64,000 nucleotides of DNA, from assembly GCF_000720135.1 (NCBI RefSeq), contig NZ_JOIU01000015.1, positions 62,001-126,000 on the forward strand. Direction: 5' to 3'. Position 1 is the first letter of the stretch, and every line of letters starts with the position of its first letter. The translations under genes and the position numbers were made by a program. The stretch is from Streptomyces sp. NRRL S-1022 (lineage in GTDB: Bacteria > Actinomycetota > Actinomycetes > Streptomycetales > Streptomycetaceae). The notes under the pieces are model-generated. The model had not been told where the DNA came from. It ran no database searches and saw nothing but the letters and a program-made list of their open reading frames with translations. Positions 1 through 8,227 of the stretch are shown here, one piece after another.

Positions 1-38
1 TAGGGGACTACCCCGAGGCGGCGGAAAGCACCCGTTCG

Positions 39-2918
39 TTACGCGGGAACGATGTTGACCAGCTTCGGCGCCCGCACGATCACCTTGCGGATGCCCGCGC
101 CGCCCAGCGCCGCGACGACCTTCTCGTCGGCCAGCGCGACCTTCTCCAGCTCCTCCTCGGAGATGGCCGGCGGCACCTCCAGCCGGGCCTTGACCTTGCC
201 CTTGACCTGCACGACGCAGGTGACGGTCTCGTCCACGACGTAGGCCGGGTCGGCGACCGGGAAGTCCCGGTGGACGACCGAATCGGTGTGGCCCAGCTTG
301 CGCCACAGCTCCTCGGCGATGTGCGGGGCCAGCGGGGCGACCATCAGCACCAGCGGCTCGGCCACGGACCGCGGCACCGGACCGCCGGCCTTGGTCAGGT
401 GGTTGTTCAGCTCGGTGACCTTGGCGATGGCGGTGTTGAAGCGCAGGCCCTCCAGGTCCTGGCGCACGCCGTCGACGGCCTTGTGCAGGGCGCGCAGGGT
501 CTCCTCGTCGGGCTCGGCGTCGGTGACGGTGACCTCGCCGGTGGCCTCGTCGACGATGTTGCGCCACAGCCGCTGCAGCAGCCGGAACTGGCCGACCACC
601 GCGCGCGTGTCCCACGGGCGGGAGACGTCCAGCGGGCCCATGGCCATCTCGTACAGGCGCAGCGTGTCGGCGCCGTACTCGGCGGCGATCTCGTCCGGAG
701 TGACCGCGTTCTTCAGGGACTTGCCCATCTTGCCCAGCAGGCGGGAGACCTGCTCGCCCTGGTAGTAGTAGGCGCCGTCGCGCTCCTCCACCTCGGCGGC
801 CGGCACCGCGATGCCGCGGCTGTCACGGTAGACGTAGGCCTGGATCATGCCCTGGTTGAACAGCTTGTGGAACGGCTCCGCGGAGGAGACGTGTCCCAGG
901 TCGTACAGGACCTTGGACCAGAAGCGCGCGTACAGCAGGTGCAGTACGGCGTGCTCGGCTCCGCCGACGTACAGGTCGACACCGCCGTGGGGCAGGCCCT
1001 CGCGCGGGCCCATCCAGTACTGCTCGATCTCCGGGTCGACCAGCTTCCGGTCGTTGTGCGGGTCCAGGTACCGGAACTCGTACCAGCAGGAACCGGCCCA
1101 GTTGGGCATGGTGTTGGTCTCGCGGCGGTACTTCTTGGGGCCGTCGCCCAGGTCCAGGGTGACGTTGACCCATTCCTCGTTGCGCGACAGCGGCGTCTCG
1201 GGCTGGGTGTCGGCGTCGTCCGGGTCGAAGGTGCGCGGGCTGTAGTCCTCGACCTCGGGCAGCTCCAGCGGCAGCATCGACTCGGGCAGCGCGTGGGCGA
1301 CGCCGTCCTCGTCGTAGACGATCGGGAAGGGCTCGCCCCAGTAGCGCTGGCGGCTGAACAGCCAGTCGCGCAGCCGGAAGTTGACGGTGCCCTCGCCGAT
1401 GCCCTCCTGCGCCAGCCACTCGGTGATGCGCGCCTTGGCGTCGGTCACGCCCAGGCCGTTCAGCTTCACGTCGTCGCTGTCGGAGTTGACGATCTTCGCG
1501 TCGTAGGAGACGAAGGCGTCGTCCCAGGCGGCCGGGTCGGTGCCGCGGCCGTCGGTCGGCTCGACCACGCAGCGGATCGGCAGCTCGAAGGCGCGCGCGA
1601 AGGCGAAGTCACGGGAGTCGTGCCCCGGGACGGCCATGATCGCGCCGGTGCCGTACCCCATCAGGACGTAGTCGGCGATGAAGACCGGGACCTGCTCGCC
1701 GTTGACCGGGTTGGTCGCGAAGGCGCCGGTGAAGACGCCGGTCTTGTCCTTGGCCTCGGCCTGCCGCTCGACGTCGGACTTCGAGGCGGCCTGCGCGCGG
1801 TAGGCGGCGACGGCGTCGGCCGGGGTGGCGTGGCCGCCGGTCCACACCTGGTGCGTGCCCTCGGGCCACGCCTCGGGGGTGAACTTGTCGACCAGCGGGT
1901 GCTCCGGCGCCAGCACCATGTAGGTCGCGCCGAACAGGGTGTCGGGGCGGGTGGTGAAGATCGTGATGCGGTCGCCGTCGATCGGGAAGTCGACGCGGGC
2001 GCCCTCGCTGCGGCCGATCCAGTTGCGCTGCTGCAGCTTGATGGCCTCGGGCCAGTCCAGCTCCTCCAGGTCCTCCAGCAGCCGGTCGGCGTAGGCGGTG
2101 ATGCGCATGTTCCACTGGCGCAGCTTGGCCTTGAAGACCGGGTAGTTCCCGCGCTCGGACCGGCCGTCGGCGGTGACCTCCTCGTTGGCCAGCACGGTGC
2201 CCAGGCCCGGGCACCAGTTGACGGGCGCGTCGGAGGCGTAGGCCAGGCGGTACTCGCCCAGGACCTCGGCGCGCTCGGCGGCGGTCAGCTCGTTCCACGC
2301 GCGCGTGGAGCCCGCGATCGCGCGCTCACCGGACTCGAACTGGGCGATCAGCTCGGAGATCGGGCGGGCCTTGCGCGCCTCCGTGTCGTACCAGGAGTTG
2401 AAGATCTGCAGGAAGATCCACTGGGTCCACTTGTAGTACTCCGGGTCGATCGTGGCGAACGACCGGCGCTTGTCGTGGCCCAGGCCCAGCCGGCGCAGCT
2501 GGGCCTTCATGTTCTCGATGTTGGCCTCGGTGGACACGCGCGGGTGCGTGCCGGTCTGCACCGCGTACTGCTCGGCGGGCAGGCCGAAGGCGTCGAAGCC
2601 CAGGGTGTGCAGGACGTTGTGGCCGGTCATCCGCTGGAACCGGGCGTAGACGTCGGTGGCGATGTAACCCAGCGGGTGGCCGACGTGCAGGCCCGCACCC
2701 GAGGGATACGGGAACATGTCCATGATGAACTTCTTGGGCCGGGCGACCAGCTCGGGGTCGCCCGCCAGGTCGCCCTTGGGGTTCGGCGCCGCGTAGGTGC
2801 CGTCGGCGTCCCAGAAGTCCTGCCAGCGTGCCTCGATCTCGGCTGCCATGGCGGCCGTGTAGCGGTGCGGGGCGGCCTCCGCCGACGTGGCGGCGGCAGC
2901 AGGGTTCGTCTCGCTCAT
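39..2918 (-). CDS. leuS: Leucyl-tRNA synthetase
   Basis: Charges tRNA-Leu with leucine in the cytoplasm. The 959-residue product has the class I signature HVGH at about residues 78-81 ([17 protein letters not shown]) and the second signature as KMGKS near residue 729. The long editing insertion and C-terminal anticodon-binding region are in order, and the length is normal for Streptomyces LeuS. The reading frame is open for 76 more codons upstream, but that stretch runs through an intrinsic terminator and a leader peptide in another frame. The start at 2918 ([10 protein letters not shown]), with GAGGATC just upstream, is therefore the real one. Expression is probably controlled by the Leu attenuator described separately. 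Confidence 0.97.
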   Translation of the reverse strand: MSETNPAAAATSAEAAPHRYTAAMAAEIEARWQDFWDADGTYAAPNPKGDLAGDPELVARPKKFIMDMFPYPSGAGLHVGHPLGYIATDVYARFQRMTGHNVLHTLGFDAFGLPAEQYAVQTGTHPRVSTEANIENMKAQLRRLGLGHDKRRSFATIDPEYYKWTQWIFLQIFNSWYDTEARKARPISELIAQFESGERAIAGSTRAWNELTAAERAEVLGEYRLAYASDAPVNWCPGLGTVLANEEVTADGRSERGNYPVFKAKLRQWNMRITAYADRLLEDLEELDWPEAIKLQQRNWIGRSEGARVDFPIDGDRITIFTTRPDTLFGATYMVLAPEHPLVDKFTPEAWPEGTHQVWTGGHATPADAVAAYRAQAASKSDVERQAEAKDKTGVFTGAFATNPVNGEQVPVFIADYVLMGYGTGAIMAVPGHDSRDFAFARAFELPIRCVVEPTDGRGTDPAAWDDAFVSYDAKIVNSDSDDVKLNGLGVTDAKARITEWLAQEGIGEGTVNFRLRDWLFSRQRYWGEPFPIVYDEDGVAHALPESMLPLELPEVEDYSPRTFDPDDADTQPETPLSRNEEWVNVTLDLGDGPKKYRRETNTMPNWAGSCWYEFRYLDPHNDRKLVDPEIEQYWMGPREGLPHGGVDLYVGGAEHAVLHLLYARFWSKVLYDLGHVSSAEPFHKLFNQGMIQAYVYRDSRGIAVPAAEVEERDGAYYYQGEQVSRLLGKMGKSLKNAVTPDEIAAEYGADTLRLYEMAMGPLDVSRPWDTRAVVGQFRLLQRLWRNIVDEATGEVTVTDAEPDEETLRALHKAVDGVRQDLEGLRFNTAIAKVTELNNHLTKAGGPVPRSVAEPLVLMVAPLAPHIAEELWRKLGHTDSVVHRDFPVADPAYVVDETVTCVVQVKGKVKARLEVPPAISEEELEKVALADEKVVAALGGAGIRKVIVRAPKLVNIVPA

Positions 2919-2974
2919 GATCCTCAAAGCTCCATCGATCGTCTCTGCCTGCGGCTGCGGTATCCCAAGAAACG

Positions 2975-2998
2975 AAAAAACCCCTCGCACAGGAGGGG
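2975..2998 (-). terminator. Attenuator terminator in the leuS leader
   Basis: On the minus strand the RNA reads CCCCTCC, a short loop, GAGGGG, then six T residues. This is one of the few textbook rho-independent terminators with a U-tract in the window. It lies between the Leu leader peptide and the leuS start. Upstream, the leader-peptide segment GCCGCGC can pair with GCGCGGC just before the terminator stem, and CCGACC can pair with GGTCGG, so alternative folds exist. Confidence 0.75.
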
Positions 2999-3045
2999 AC
3001 GCCGCGCCGGTGCCGACCTCACGGCTGGACCGGGGTCGGTACTGA

Positions 3046-3084
3046 TCAGCGCGGCCCGCTAAGCAGAAGGCGTACGGCACGCAT
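3046..3084 (-). CDS. Leucine leader peptide of the leuS attenuator
   Basis: A 12-residue [15 protein letters not shown], upstream of leuS with three consecutive leucine codons (CTT CTG CTT). It has no Shine-Dalgarno sequence, but a TACCCT hexamer (3091-3096) ends six bases before the ATG, so the transcript may begin at the start codon. The layout matches ribosome-mediated attenuation: slow decoding of Leu codons when charged tRNA-Leu is scarce would change folding of the downstream RNA and prevent termination before leuS. The peptide itself has no predicted function. The Leu run, position and downstream terminator are seen directly; the mechanism is inferred. Confidence 0.75.
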   Translation of the reverse strand: MRAVRLLLSGPR

Positions 3085-3090
3085 GGCGCT

Positions 3091-3096
3091 AGGGTA
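3091..3096 (-). promoter_or_regulatory. Putative -10 element for the leuS leader transcript
   Basis: TACCCT fits the TANNNT form of Streptomyces housekeeping -10 boxes and ends six bases before the ATG of the leader peptide, giving a predicted leaderless start. No convincing -35 hexamer is seen at 16-18 bp. The remaining divergent interval up to 3336 has an AT-rich patch at about 3230-3260 that may carry the promoter of the rightward redox gene. I see no other gene there. Confidence 0.4.
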
Positions 3097-3336
3097 CCGC
3101 AGCCCTTGAGCAAGCGGCGACGCGCTTCCGTATCCCTGATGGACATGTCACGAAGCCCGCCCGGAACTGAACGAAGGTCAGCAATTACTTCGCGTACCGT
3201 CCCCTATGGGACACCGCCCCCCGTCGCATTGTCCGTTGATAACAACGCAATAACTCAAACCCCGTACTGATCGGTATGGCTCCACTTAGAGTGCGGCAGC
3301 GGGACCGCTTTCCCGAAACTGCTCGGAGTTGCCCCC

Positions 3337-4617
3337 ATGAACCCTCGTCGTACCAGCTCGCTCCCCAAGCCCGGCCGCTCGGCCTACGGGGTGGCGTCCG
3401 CTGTCATCCTGCTGCTCATACCCGTGGTCGTGCTGGTCGGAGGCAGCCAGTTCCGCGACTTCCTGAACTTCGGCGCGGGCGTGCTGTCCCTCGTCTCGCT
3501 CAGCTGCTCGGTGATCTGGGGCCTGTTCGCGCAGGACCGGATCTTCCTGAACACGCGGCAGCGGATCATCGGCCAGGCGGTGCACCGGACGACCGCGGTC
3601 GCCTCGATCGCGTTCCTGTTGCTGCACATCACCACCAAGATCGCGCTCGGTCACACGGAGCTGATCGCCGCGATCATCCCGTTCTCGCTCGGCGTCTCCG
3701 GAATCGGCGGCCTGATCGGGCTGGGCTCGCTCGCGGGCCTGCTGATGATCTTCGTCGGCATCACCGGCGCCCTGCGCAGCAATTTCGCCACCCCGGCCCC
3801 GGTCGCAGCCCGCTGGCGGGCCATGCACATGCTGGCCTACCCGGCCTGGTGTGCCGCACTGCTGCACGGACTCTACGCGGGTCGCGCGGCCAAGCCGATC
3901 TTCGTGATCCTCTACAGCCTGTCCCTGCTCGGCGTGATGGGCGCCCTCGCGCTGCGCGCCGCGCCGCGCCCGGTCAAGCGCAGGGTCGCCGACCGCCTGG
4001 TGGCCCTGTTCGGCAGCTCGGAGCGGCCCGGGCTGGACGACCTGGCCGCGAGCCGCTCCCGGGTGGCCGAATCGGGGCGTCCCGGCTTCGAGAGCCGGCG
4101 GGAGCCGCGGCAGGCCGCGGCGGACACGGGGACCACCCCGCTCTACCAGACCCCGGCCGCCCCGGCCGGCGAGCCCGCCAACGGCTTCGCGGCGGCCTAC
4201 CGCGCGGTCTCCACGCCCGGCCGACCGCAGCAGCCCTTCACGGCCGACCAGACCGCCCGCATGGACCTGCCGATGGATCTCCGGGCCACCGAGGCCATCC
4301 CGCGCGTGGACGGCCCCTCCAGCACCTCGGGCAGCTGGCCGATCCCGTCCCCGCCGCCGGTCGGCGAGGCCCCGCCGTCCGCCTACGACCCGCTCCAGGA
4401 CACCGGATACACCATCCCGGTCTATGGCAATCCGGGCGCTGCCGCATACGGCGGAAGTGACGTGTACGACACCGGTGAGACAAACGGCTTCTACGGCACG
4501 TACAACCCGACTGACACGTTCAACGGCGGTCCCGCCACCGAAACACTGCCCGGCTCGTCCTACGAGGCACCGGGTTCGGGCGAACCTTGGAACACGCCTT
4601 CCGGAGGCTTTAAGTGA
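3337..4617 (+). CDS. Ferric-reductase-like / cytochrome b-type membrane protein
   Basis: 426 residues. The first ~200 hold five to six transmembrane segments with histidines in or near helices (VHRTT, LLLHITT, MHMLAY, LLHGL), as in heme-b ferric-reductase-like membrane domains. Residues ~205-426 are hydrophilic, low-complexity and rich in Pro, Gly, Thr and Tyr, and probably form a disordered cytoplasmic tail. ATG at 3337 is preceded by CGGAG. The stop overlaps the start of the next gene (GTGA), so the two are translationally coupled. The likely role is electron transfer across or into the membrane with the NuoF/ferredoxin-like partner. Heme ligation is inferred from the histidine pattern only. 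Confidence 0.7.
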   Translation: MNPRRTSSLPKPGRSAYGVASAVILLLIPVVVLVGGSQFRDFLNFGAGVLSLVSLSCSVIWGLFAQDRIFLNTRQRIIGQAVHRTTAVASIAFLLLHITTKIALGHTELIAAIIPFSLGVSGIGGLIGLGSLAGLLMIFVGITGALRSNFATPAPVAARWRAMHMLAYPAWCAALLHGLYAGRAAKPIFVILYSLSLLGVMGALALRAAPRPVKRRVADRLVALFGSSERPGLDDLAASRSRVAESGRPGFESRREPRQAAADTGTTPLYQTPAAPAGEPANGFAAAYRAVSTPGRPQQPFTADQTARMDLPMDLRATEAIPRVDGPSSTSGSWPIPSPPPVGEAPPSAYDPLQDTGYTIPVYGNPGAAAYGGSDVYDTGETNGFYGTYNPTDTFNGGPATETLPGSSYEAPGSGEPWNTPSGGFK

Positions 4618-6224
4618 ACGAGGCCCTGCCCGACGTCCCCGAAGTCCGCGTGGTCGGACTTCCCCAGCTCACGTCGGGCTTCGACCTTGTGGAGCGGCTC
4701 GATCTGCCCATGCACCTGAAGGTGCACGGGCCGCTCGACCCGCTGGGCGGCGAACAGCTCGCCCAGCTCGCCGAACGCATCAACCTCAAGGGCCGCGGCG
4801 GCGCCGGCTTCCCCTTCCACAAGAAGCTGCGCTCGGTCGCCGAGTCGGCGATCAAGCGCGGGGTGCGGCCGGTCGTCGTGGTCAACGGCAGCGAGGACGA
4901 ACCCGCCTGCCGCAAGGACACGGTGCTGATCAACCGTGCCCCGCACCTCATCCTTGACGGCGCCCTGCTGTGTGCCGAGGCGCTCGGCGCGCGCACCCTC
5001 GTCATCGGCGTCACCCGGGAGTCCACCCAGCGCTCCATGGAGGCCGCGCTCGCCGAGCGGGGTCTGAGCAACAGCCGTAGATCGGCACTGCGCGCGTGGG
5101 TGCAGCGCAATCCGGTGCGCATGGTCACCGGCGCCGCCGCCTCGCTGATCCGCTCCGTCGACGGCGGCCCGGCCATCCCGCCCGGCCGCAAGATCAGCGC
5201 CTCGCAGAGCGGTGTCGGCGGCGCGCCCACGCTGCTGTCGAACGCGGAGACGTTCGCGCAGCTGGCCATCGCCGCCCGCATCGGCCCGGAGCGCTACGGC
5301 AACACCGGCCTGTACGACGAACCGGGCACCGTGATGCTCACCGTGTCCGGTGCGGTCGCCCGCCCGATGGTGATCGAGGTCCCCACGGGCGTGCCGCTGC
5401 GCTACGTGCTGCAGCTGGCGGGCGCCCCGCCGGTGCCGCAGGGCGTGCTGACCGGCGGCTACCACGGGAAGTGGATCGACGCGGCGACCGTCAACGAGGC
5501 GATCGTCTCCCGCAACTCGCTCGACGCGGTGGGCGGTTCCCTGGGCGCGGGTGCGATCCTGCCGATCAGCCAGGAGACGTGCCCGCTGGGGGAGTCGCTG
5601 CGGGTCGCGCAGTGGCTGGCCGAGGAGAGCGCCGGCCAGTGCGGGCCCTGCTATCTCGGCCTGCCGGCCGCCGCGCGCGGCCTGGAGGACATCCTCAACG
5701 GCGGCGGACCGGCCGCCCTGGAGGCGCTGAAGCAGGTCGCGAAGAACGTGAAGCGGCGCGGGGCTTGTTCGCACCCGGACGGCTCGGCGATGTTCCTGGA
5801 GTCGACCATCAAGGCGTTCACCGACGACCTGGCCGCGCACGTCCTCGGAAACGGCTGCGGACGGCCCGTGGAGGGCGTTCTGCCGCTCTTCGAGGGGGGC
5901 AGGGCCCCCGCGGGCGTCCCGGGCGGCGCAGGGCCCGAGGAGAGCGGCGGCAGCCGCCAGAAGATCTACGTCGACTGGACGCTGTGCCGGGGTCACGGGC
6001 TGTGCGCCGACATCCTGCCGGAGGTGTTCGAGCTCGGCGCCGACGGCTTCCCGACCGTCGCCCAGGCGCAGGTCCCGCGGTACGCGGAGGCGAAGGCGCT
6101 GCGCGCGGTGCGCCGCTGCCCCGCGCTCGCCCTGCGCCTTGAGGAGGACACGCGCGGGCAGGCGCCGTCGCGCAATCTGCCGGTCCTCTCCCAGGGCCGC
6201 GGCCGGCGGGCACTGGGGCGCTGA
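4614..6224 (+). CDS. NuoF-like SLBB/Fe-S protein with C-terminal 3Fe-4S-type ferredoxin domain
   Basis: 536 residues. Residues ~50-220 resemble the NuoF flavin domain (GRGGAGF at 60-66, NGSEDEPACRKD at 91-102). An SLBB segment lies at ~237-285, a Fe-S region at ~335-400 and a ferredoxin at ~449-512 with Cys458-x5-Cys464 and Cys502-Pro, the pattern of P450-type 3Fe-4S ferredoxins. Two departures from true NuoF are visible. The NAD-loop motif GEETAL is replaced by TGAAAS (172-177). The cluster motif ESCGxCxPC reads ESAGQCGPC, so one of the four ligands is Ala340; Cys343, Cys346 and Cys385 remain. It probably passes electrons between a soluble donor and the membrane protein encoded just upstream. 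NADH use is doubtful. Confidence 0.75.
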   Translation: MNEALPDVPEVRVVGLPQLTSGFDLVERLDLPMHLKVHGPLDPLGGEQLAQLAERINLKGRGGAGFPFHKKLRSVAESAIKRGVRPVVVVNGSEDEPACRKDTVLINRAPHLILDGALLCAEALGARTLVIGVTRESTQRSMEAALAERGLSNSRRSALRAWVQRNPVRMVTGAAASLIRSVDGGPAIPPGRKISASQSGVGGAPTLLSNAETFAQLAIAARIGPERYGNTGLYDEPGTVMLTVSGAVARPMVIEVPTGVPLRYVLQLAGAPPVPQGVLTGGYHGKWIDAATVNEAIVSRNSLDAVGGSLGAGAILPISQETCPLGESLRVAQWLAEESAGQCGPCYLGLPAAARGLEDILNGGGPAALEALKQVAKNVKRRGACSHPDGSAMFLESTIKAFTDDLAAHVLGNGCGRPVEGVLPLFEGGRAPAGVPGGAGPEESGGSRQKIYVDWTLCRGHGLCADILPEVFELGADGFPTVAQAQVPRYAEAKALRAVRRCPALALRLEEDTRGQAPSRNLPVLSQGRGRRALGR

Positions 6225-6233
6225 ACGCACGGC

Positions 6234-6268
6234 AACGGCGGGTCACCCGGTTCGGGTGGCCCGCCGTT
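6234..6268 (+). terminator. Terminator hairpin after the redox operon
   Basis: Fifteen-base-pair stem AACGGCGGGTCACCC / GGGTGGCCCGCCGTT (one G-U pair) with a five-base loop, ten bases after the stop at 6224. There is no U-tract, as is usual in Streptomyces. Confidence 0.7.
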
Positions 6269-6322
6269 CGCTCGCGCGCGCATGCCCTGCGTTTCCGAGT
6301 TGTCCCCCGTTCCGCAACACGC

Positions 6323-6357
6323 CGAAGGCGGACCATCCGTGGGATGGTCCGCCTTCG
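6323..6357 (-). terminator. Terminator hairpin of the first tRNA-Ala gene
   Basis: Perfect 16-bp stem CGAAGGCGGACCATCC / GGATGGTCCGCCTTCG with a three-base loop, starting eight bases past the tRNA 3' end on the minus strand. Confidence 0.75.
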
Positions 6358-6364
6358 ATTTCTG

Positions 6365-6437
6365 TGGAGCTAAGGAGAATTGAACTCCTGACCTCCTGCA
6401 TGCCATGCAGGCGCTCTACCAACTGAGCTATAGCCCC
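6365..6437 (-). tRNA. tRNA-Ala (anticodon GGC)
   Basis: 73-nt cloverleaf on the minus strand. Acceptor GGGGCTA pairs with TAGCTCC (one G-U), discriminator A. The anticodon arm is CCTGC-ATGGCAT-GCAGG with anticodon GGC, and the T-loop is TTCAATT. CCA is not encoded. It is identical to the copy at 10810-10882. Confidence 0.97.
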
Positions 6438-6536
6438 TTGTTGTCTCCCCGGGGTTCCCCCGGCGACGACGTAAACATTACAGGGCCTCCAGGGCAGCAC
6501 CAAATCGGTTTCCCCCCTGTCCCGATTGGGACGCTA

Positions 6537-7757
6537 ATGTCGGCTTTCGTGCCCATGATCGCGTTCCCCTCCGCCCACCGCCGGATGCCGGTCGCCCTGG
6601 GGGTCTGCCTGCTGTCGTTCACGGCGTTCTGGGCCGCTCAGCAGGCCGCGCGCGTGTCGATGGTCGACCTGCTGGTCTACCGGGCCGAGGGCGCCGCCGT
6701 GCGCGCCGGCGGCGACCTGTACGCGCTGCGCGCGACAGCCGCGCAGCTGCCCACCACCTACCCGCCGTTCGCCGCCCTGCTGTTCACCCCGCTGCCCCTG
6801 CTGGACACGGCACTGCTGCGCGCGCTGGCGACGGCCGGGAACCTGACGCTGCTGGTGGTGTTCGTACGGTTGTCGCTGAAACTCGTCGGCCACGCGCGCG
6901 GGGCGACCGCCTGGTGGGTCGCGGCGGCGGCCGTGTGGTGCGAGCCGGTGTGGACGACCCTGCGCTACGGCCAGATCAACCTGCTGCTGGCCGTCCTGGT
7001 GCTGTGGGACCTGACCCGCCGCCCCGCCGGCGGGTACGACCGCTGGACGGGGGCCGGCCTCGGGCTGGCCGCGGCGGTCAAGCTGACGCCCGCGGTGTTC
7101 CCGGTGTTCCTGCTCGTCACGGGTCTCACGGCCCGCCTGGGAGGCGGGCACGCAGAGCCGTGGCTGCGCCACGCGCGCGGGGCGGCCGCCGCGTTCGCCG
7201 GGGCGACGCTGCTGGCGGCGGCCGTGCTGCCGTACGACTCGTGGCGCTTCTGGACGGACATGGTGTTCCGCGCGGACCGGGCCGGATACACCGAGGAGAC
7301 CGCCAACCAGGCCCTGCGCGGCGTTCTGGCCCGTTTGCTGCACACGCCCCACCCGGGAGCCCTCTGGGCGGCCTGTGCGGCCGTGGTGGCCGCTCTGGGG
7401 CTCGTCGTGGCCGTGCGGGCGGAGTTGCGGGGGCGGCGGGCCTGGGCGGTGTGCGCGTGCGCGGTCACCGCCCTGCTGATCAGCCCGGTGTCGTGGACCC
7501 ACCACTGGGTGTGGTGCGTGCCACTGGTACTGCTGCTGTGGACGCGCGGGCACCGGACGGCGGCCCTGGGCACCCTGCTGGTCTTCTGCTCGTACGCCCC
7601 GTGGTGGGTGCCGCACGGCCCCGACCGGCCCGAACTGCACCTGAACGGAGCGGCATTGGCACTCTCGGCCGTCTACGGCGCGACCGGTGGGCTCTTCCTC
7701 GTGCTGGCCCGGACATCGTTGCCGAGGACCGACGGCGAGGTCCGCGTCAGGCCGTGA
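6537..7757 (+). CDS. GT87-type polyprenyl-phosphate-dependent mannosyltransferase family protein
   Basis: 406 residues with about nine hydrophobic segments. Family hallmarks are the early acidic motif VDLLVYRAEG (Asp44, the likely catalytic position in GT87/DUF2029 enzymes), TYPPFAALLFTPL, RYGQINLLL, AAVKLTPAVF, NQALRGV and SPVSWTHHWVW. Such proteins transfer mannose or a related sugar from polyprenyl phosphate on the outer membrane face. An open frame continues upstream into the tRNA-Ala gene, so ATG at 6537 is the first plausible start; no clear ribosome site is seen. The 3' end overlaps the end of the convergent zinc-ribbon gene by 11 bp. The acceptor sugar is unknown. Confidence 0.8.
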   Translation: MSAFVPMIAFPSAHRRMPVALGVCLLSFTAFWAAQQAARVSMVDLLVYRAEGAAVRAGGDLYALRATAAQLPTTYPPFAALLFTPLPLLDTALLRALATAGNLTLLVVFVRLSLKLVGHARGATAWWVAAAAVWCEPVWTTLRYGQINLLLAVLVLWDLTRRPAGGYDRWTGAGLGLAAAVKLTPAVFPVFLLVTGLTARLGGGHAEPWLRHARGAAAAFAGATLLAAAVLPYDSWRFWTDMVFRADRAGYTEETANQALRGVLARLLHTPHPGALWAACAAVVAALGLVVAVRAELRGRRAWAVCACAVTALLISPVSWTHHWVWCVPLVLLLWTRGHRTAALGTLLVFCSYAPWWVPHGPDRPELHLNGAALALSAVYGATGGLFLVLARTSLPRTDGEVRVRP

Positions 7758-7980
7758 CGAACTGGTAGAACCTCTTGAGCGTGCAGTGCTCCTCCAGGAG
7801 GCGGCCGTAGATCGGCTCGCCCTCCAGCTCCCGGTACGTCTCGATCGGGTCGCCTTTTATGATCAGCGCCCGCGCGCACTCCTCGCACCAGTACTGGTAC
7901 TCGGGATTGATCGGCTCCATGTCGCGGACGATCGGTGTACCGCTCCCGCACCAGTCGCACTTTCGCCTGTGTGCACCCAT
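7747..7980 (-). CDS. Small conserved zinc-finger-like protein
   Basis: 77 residues with two CxxC pairs, CDWCGSG near the N-terminus and WCEECARAL at about residue 31, a treble-clef or ribbon-like pattern. The rest is acidic and mixed helical (GDPIETYRELEGEP). The function is not recognised. It starts three bases after the stop of the upstream 57-residue zinc-ribbon gene and is surely co-transcribed with it. Its 3' end overlaps the convergent glycosyltransferase gene by 11 bp. It could bind nucleic acid or a protein partner through zinc; the sequence cannot decide. Confidence 0.75.
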   Translation of the reverse strand: MGAHRRKCDWCGSGTPIVRDMEPINPEYQYWCEECARALIIKGDPIETYRELEGEPIYGRLLEEHCTLKRFYQFVTA

Positions 7981-7983
7981 CGA

Positions 7984-8157
7984 TCAGCTCCAGCTGTGGC
8001 CGCAGGCCGTGCACACGTAGGAGATTCCGCCGTTGTCGCCGAGGACCTGCGCCACGTGCGCGGAACCGCAGGAAGGGCAGCTGAGCCGGGTGGTCGTATC
8101 CCGGATCAACGCCGCACCGAGGAGGTGGCCGACCTCCTCGCGGATGCTCGCAGGCAT
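7984..8157 (-). CDS. 57-residue zinc-ribbon protein
   Basis: Begins MPASIREEVGHLLGAALI and carries a clean zinc ribbon, CPSC at residues 27-30 and CTAC at 49-52, ending in HSWS. This four-Cys ribbon of about 25 residues resembles ribbons in RNA-polymerase or ribosome-associated proteins, but the family is not recognised. ATG at 8157, stop TGA at 7984-7986, followed after three bases by the next zinc-finger gene. It is easily missed because of its size. Confidence 0.7.
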   Translation of the reverse strand: MPASIREEVGHLLGAALIRDTTTRLSCPSCGSAHVAQVLGDNGGISYVCTACGHSWS

Positions 8158-8227
8158 CGCTTACTCCCTCCCGTCGGGCCGCGCCCCCTTCCGGCCGTTT
8201 GATTCTGCCACGGCCGGACCAATACGG

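Noticed and set aside
270..3062. 930-codon open frame on the plus strand opposite leuS
   Set aside because: It is a mirror of a clear leuS gene; its composition (Gly/Val/Leu/Gln-rich, no domain) is typical of antisense frames in high-GC genes.
2919..3146. 76-residue N-terminal extension of leuS
   Set aside because: It reads through an intrinsic terminator and the Leu leader; the family start is at 2918.
2940..3180. T-box riboswitch upstream of leuS
   Set aside because: No AGGGTGGNACCGCG-like T-box sequence on the minus strand; the Leu leader peptide explains the layout better.
6405..6536. Upstream start of the GT87 gene within the tRNA-Ala region
   Set aside because: It would overlap the antisense of a tRNA gene and adds residues without family similarity.
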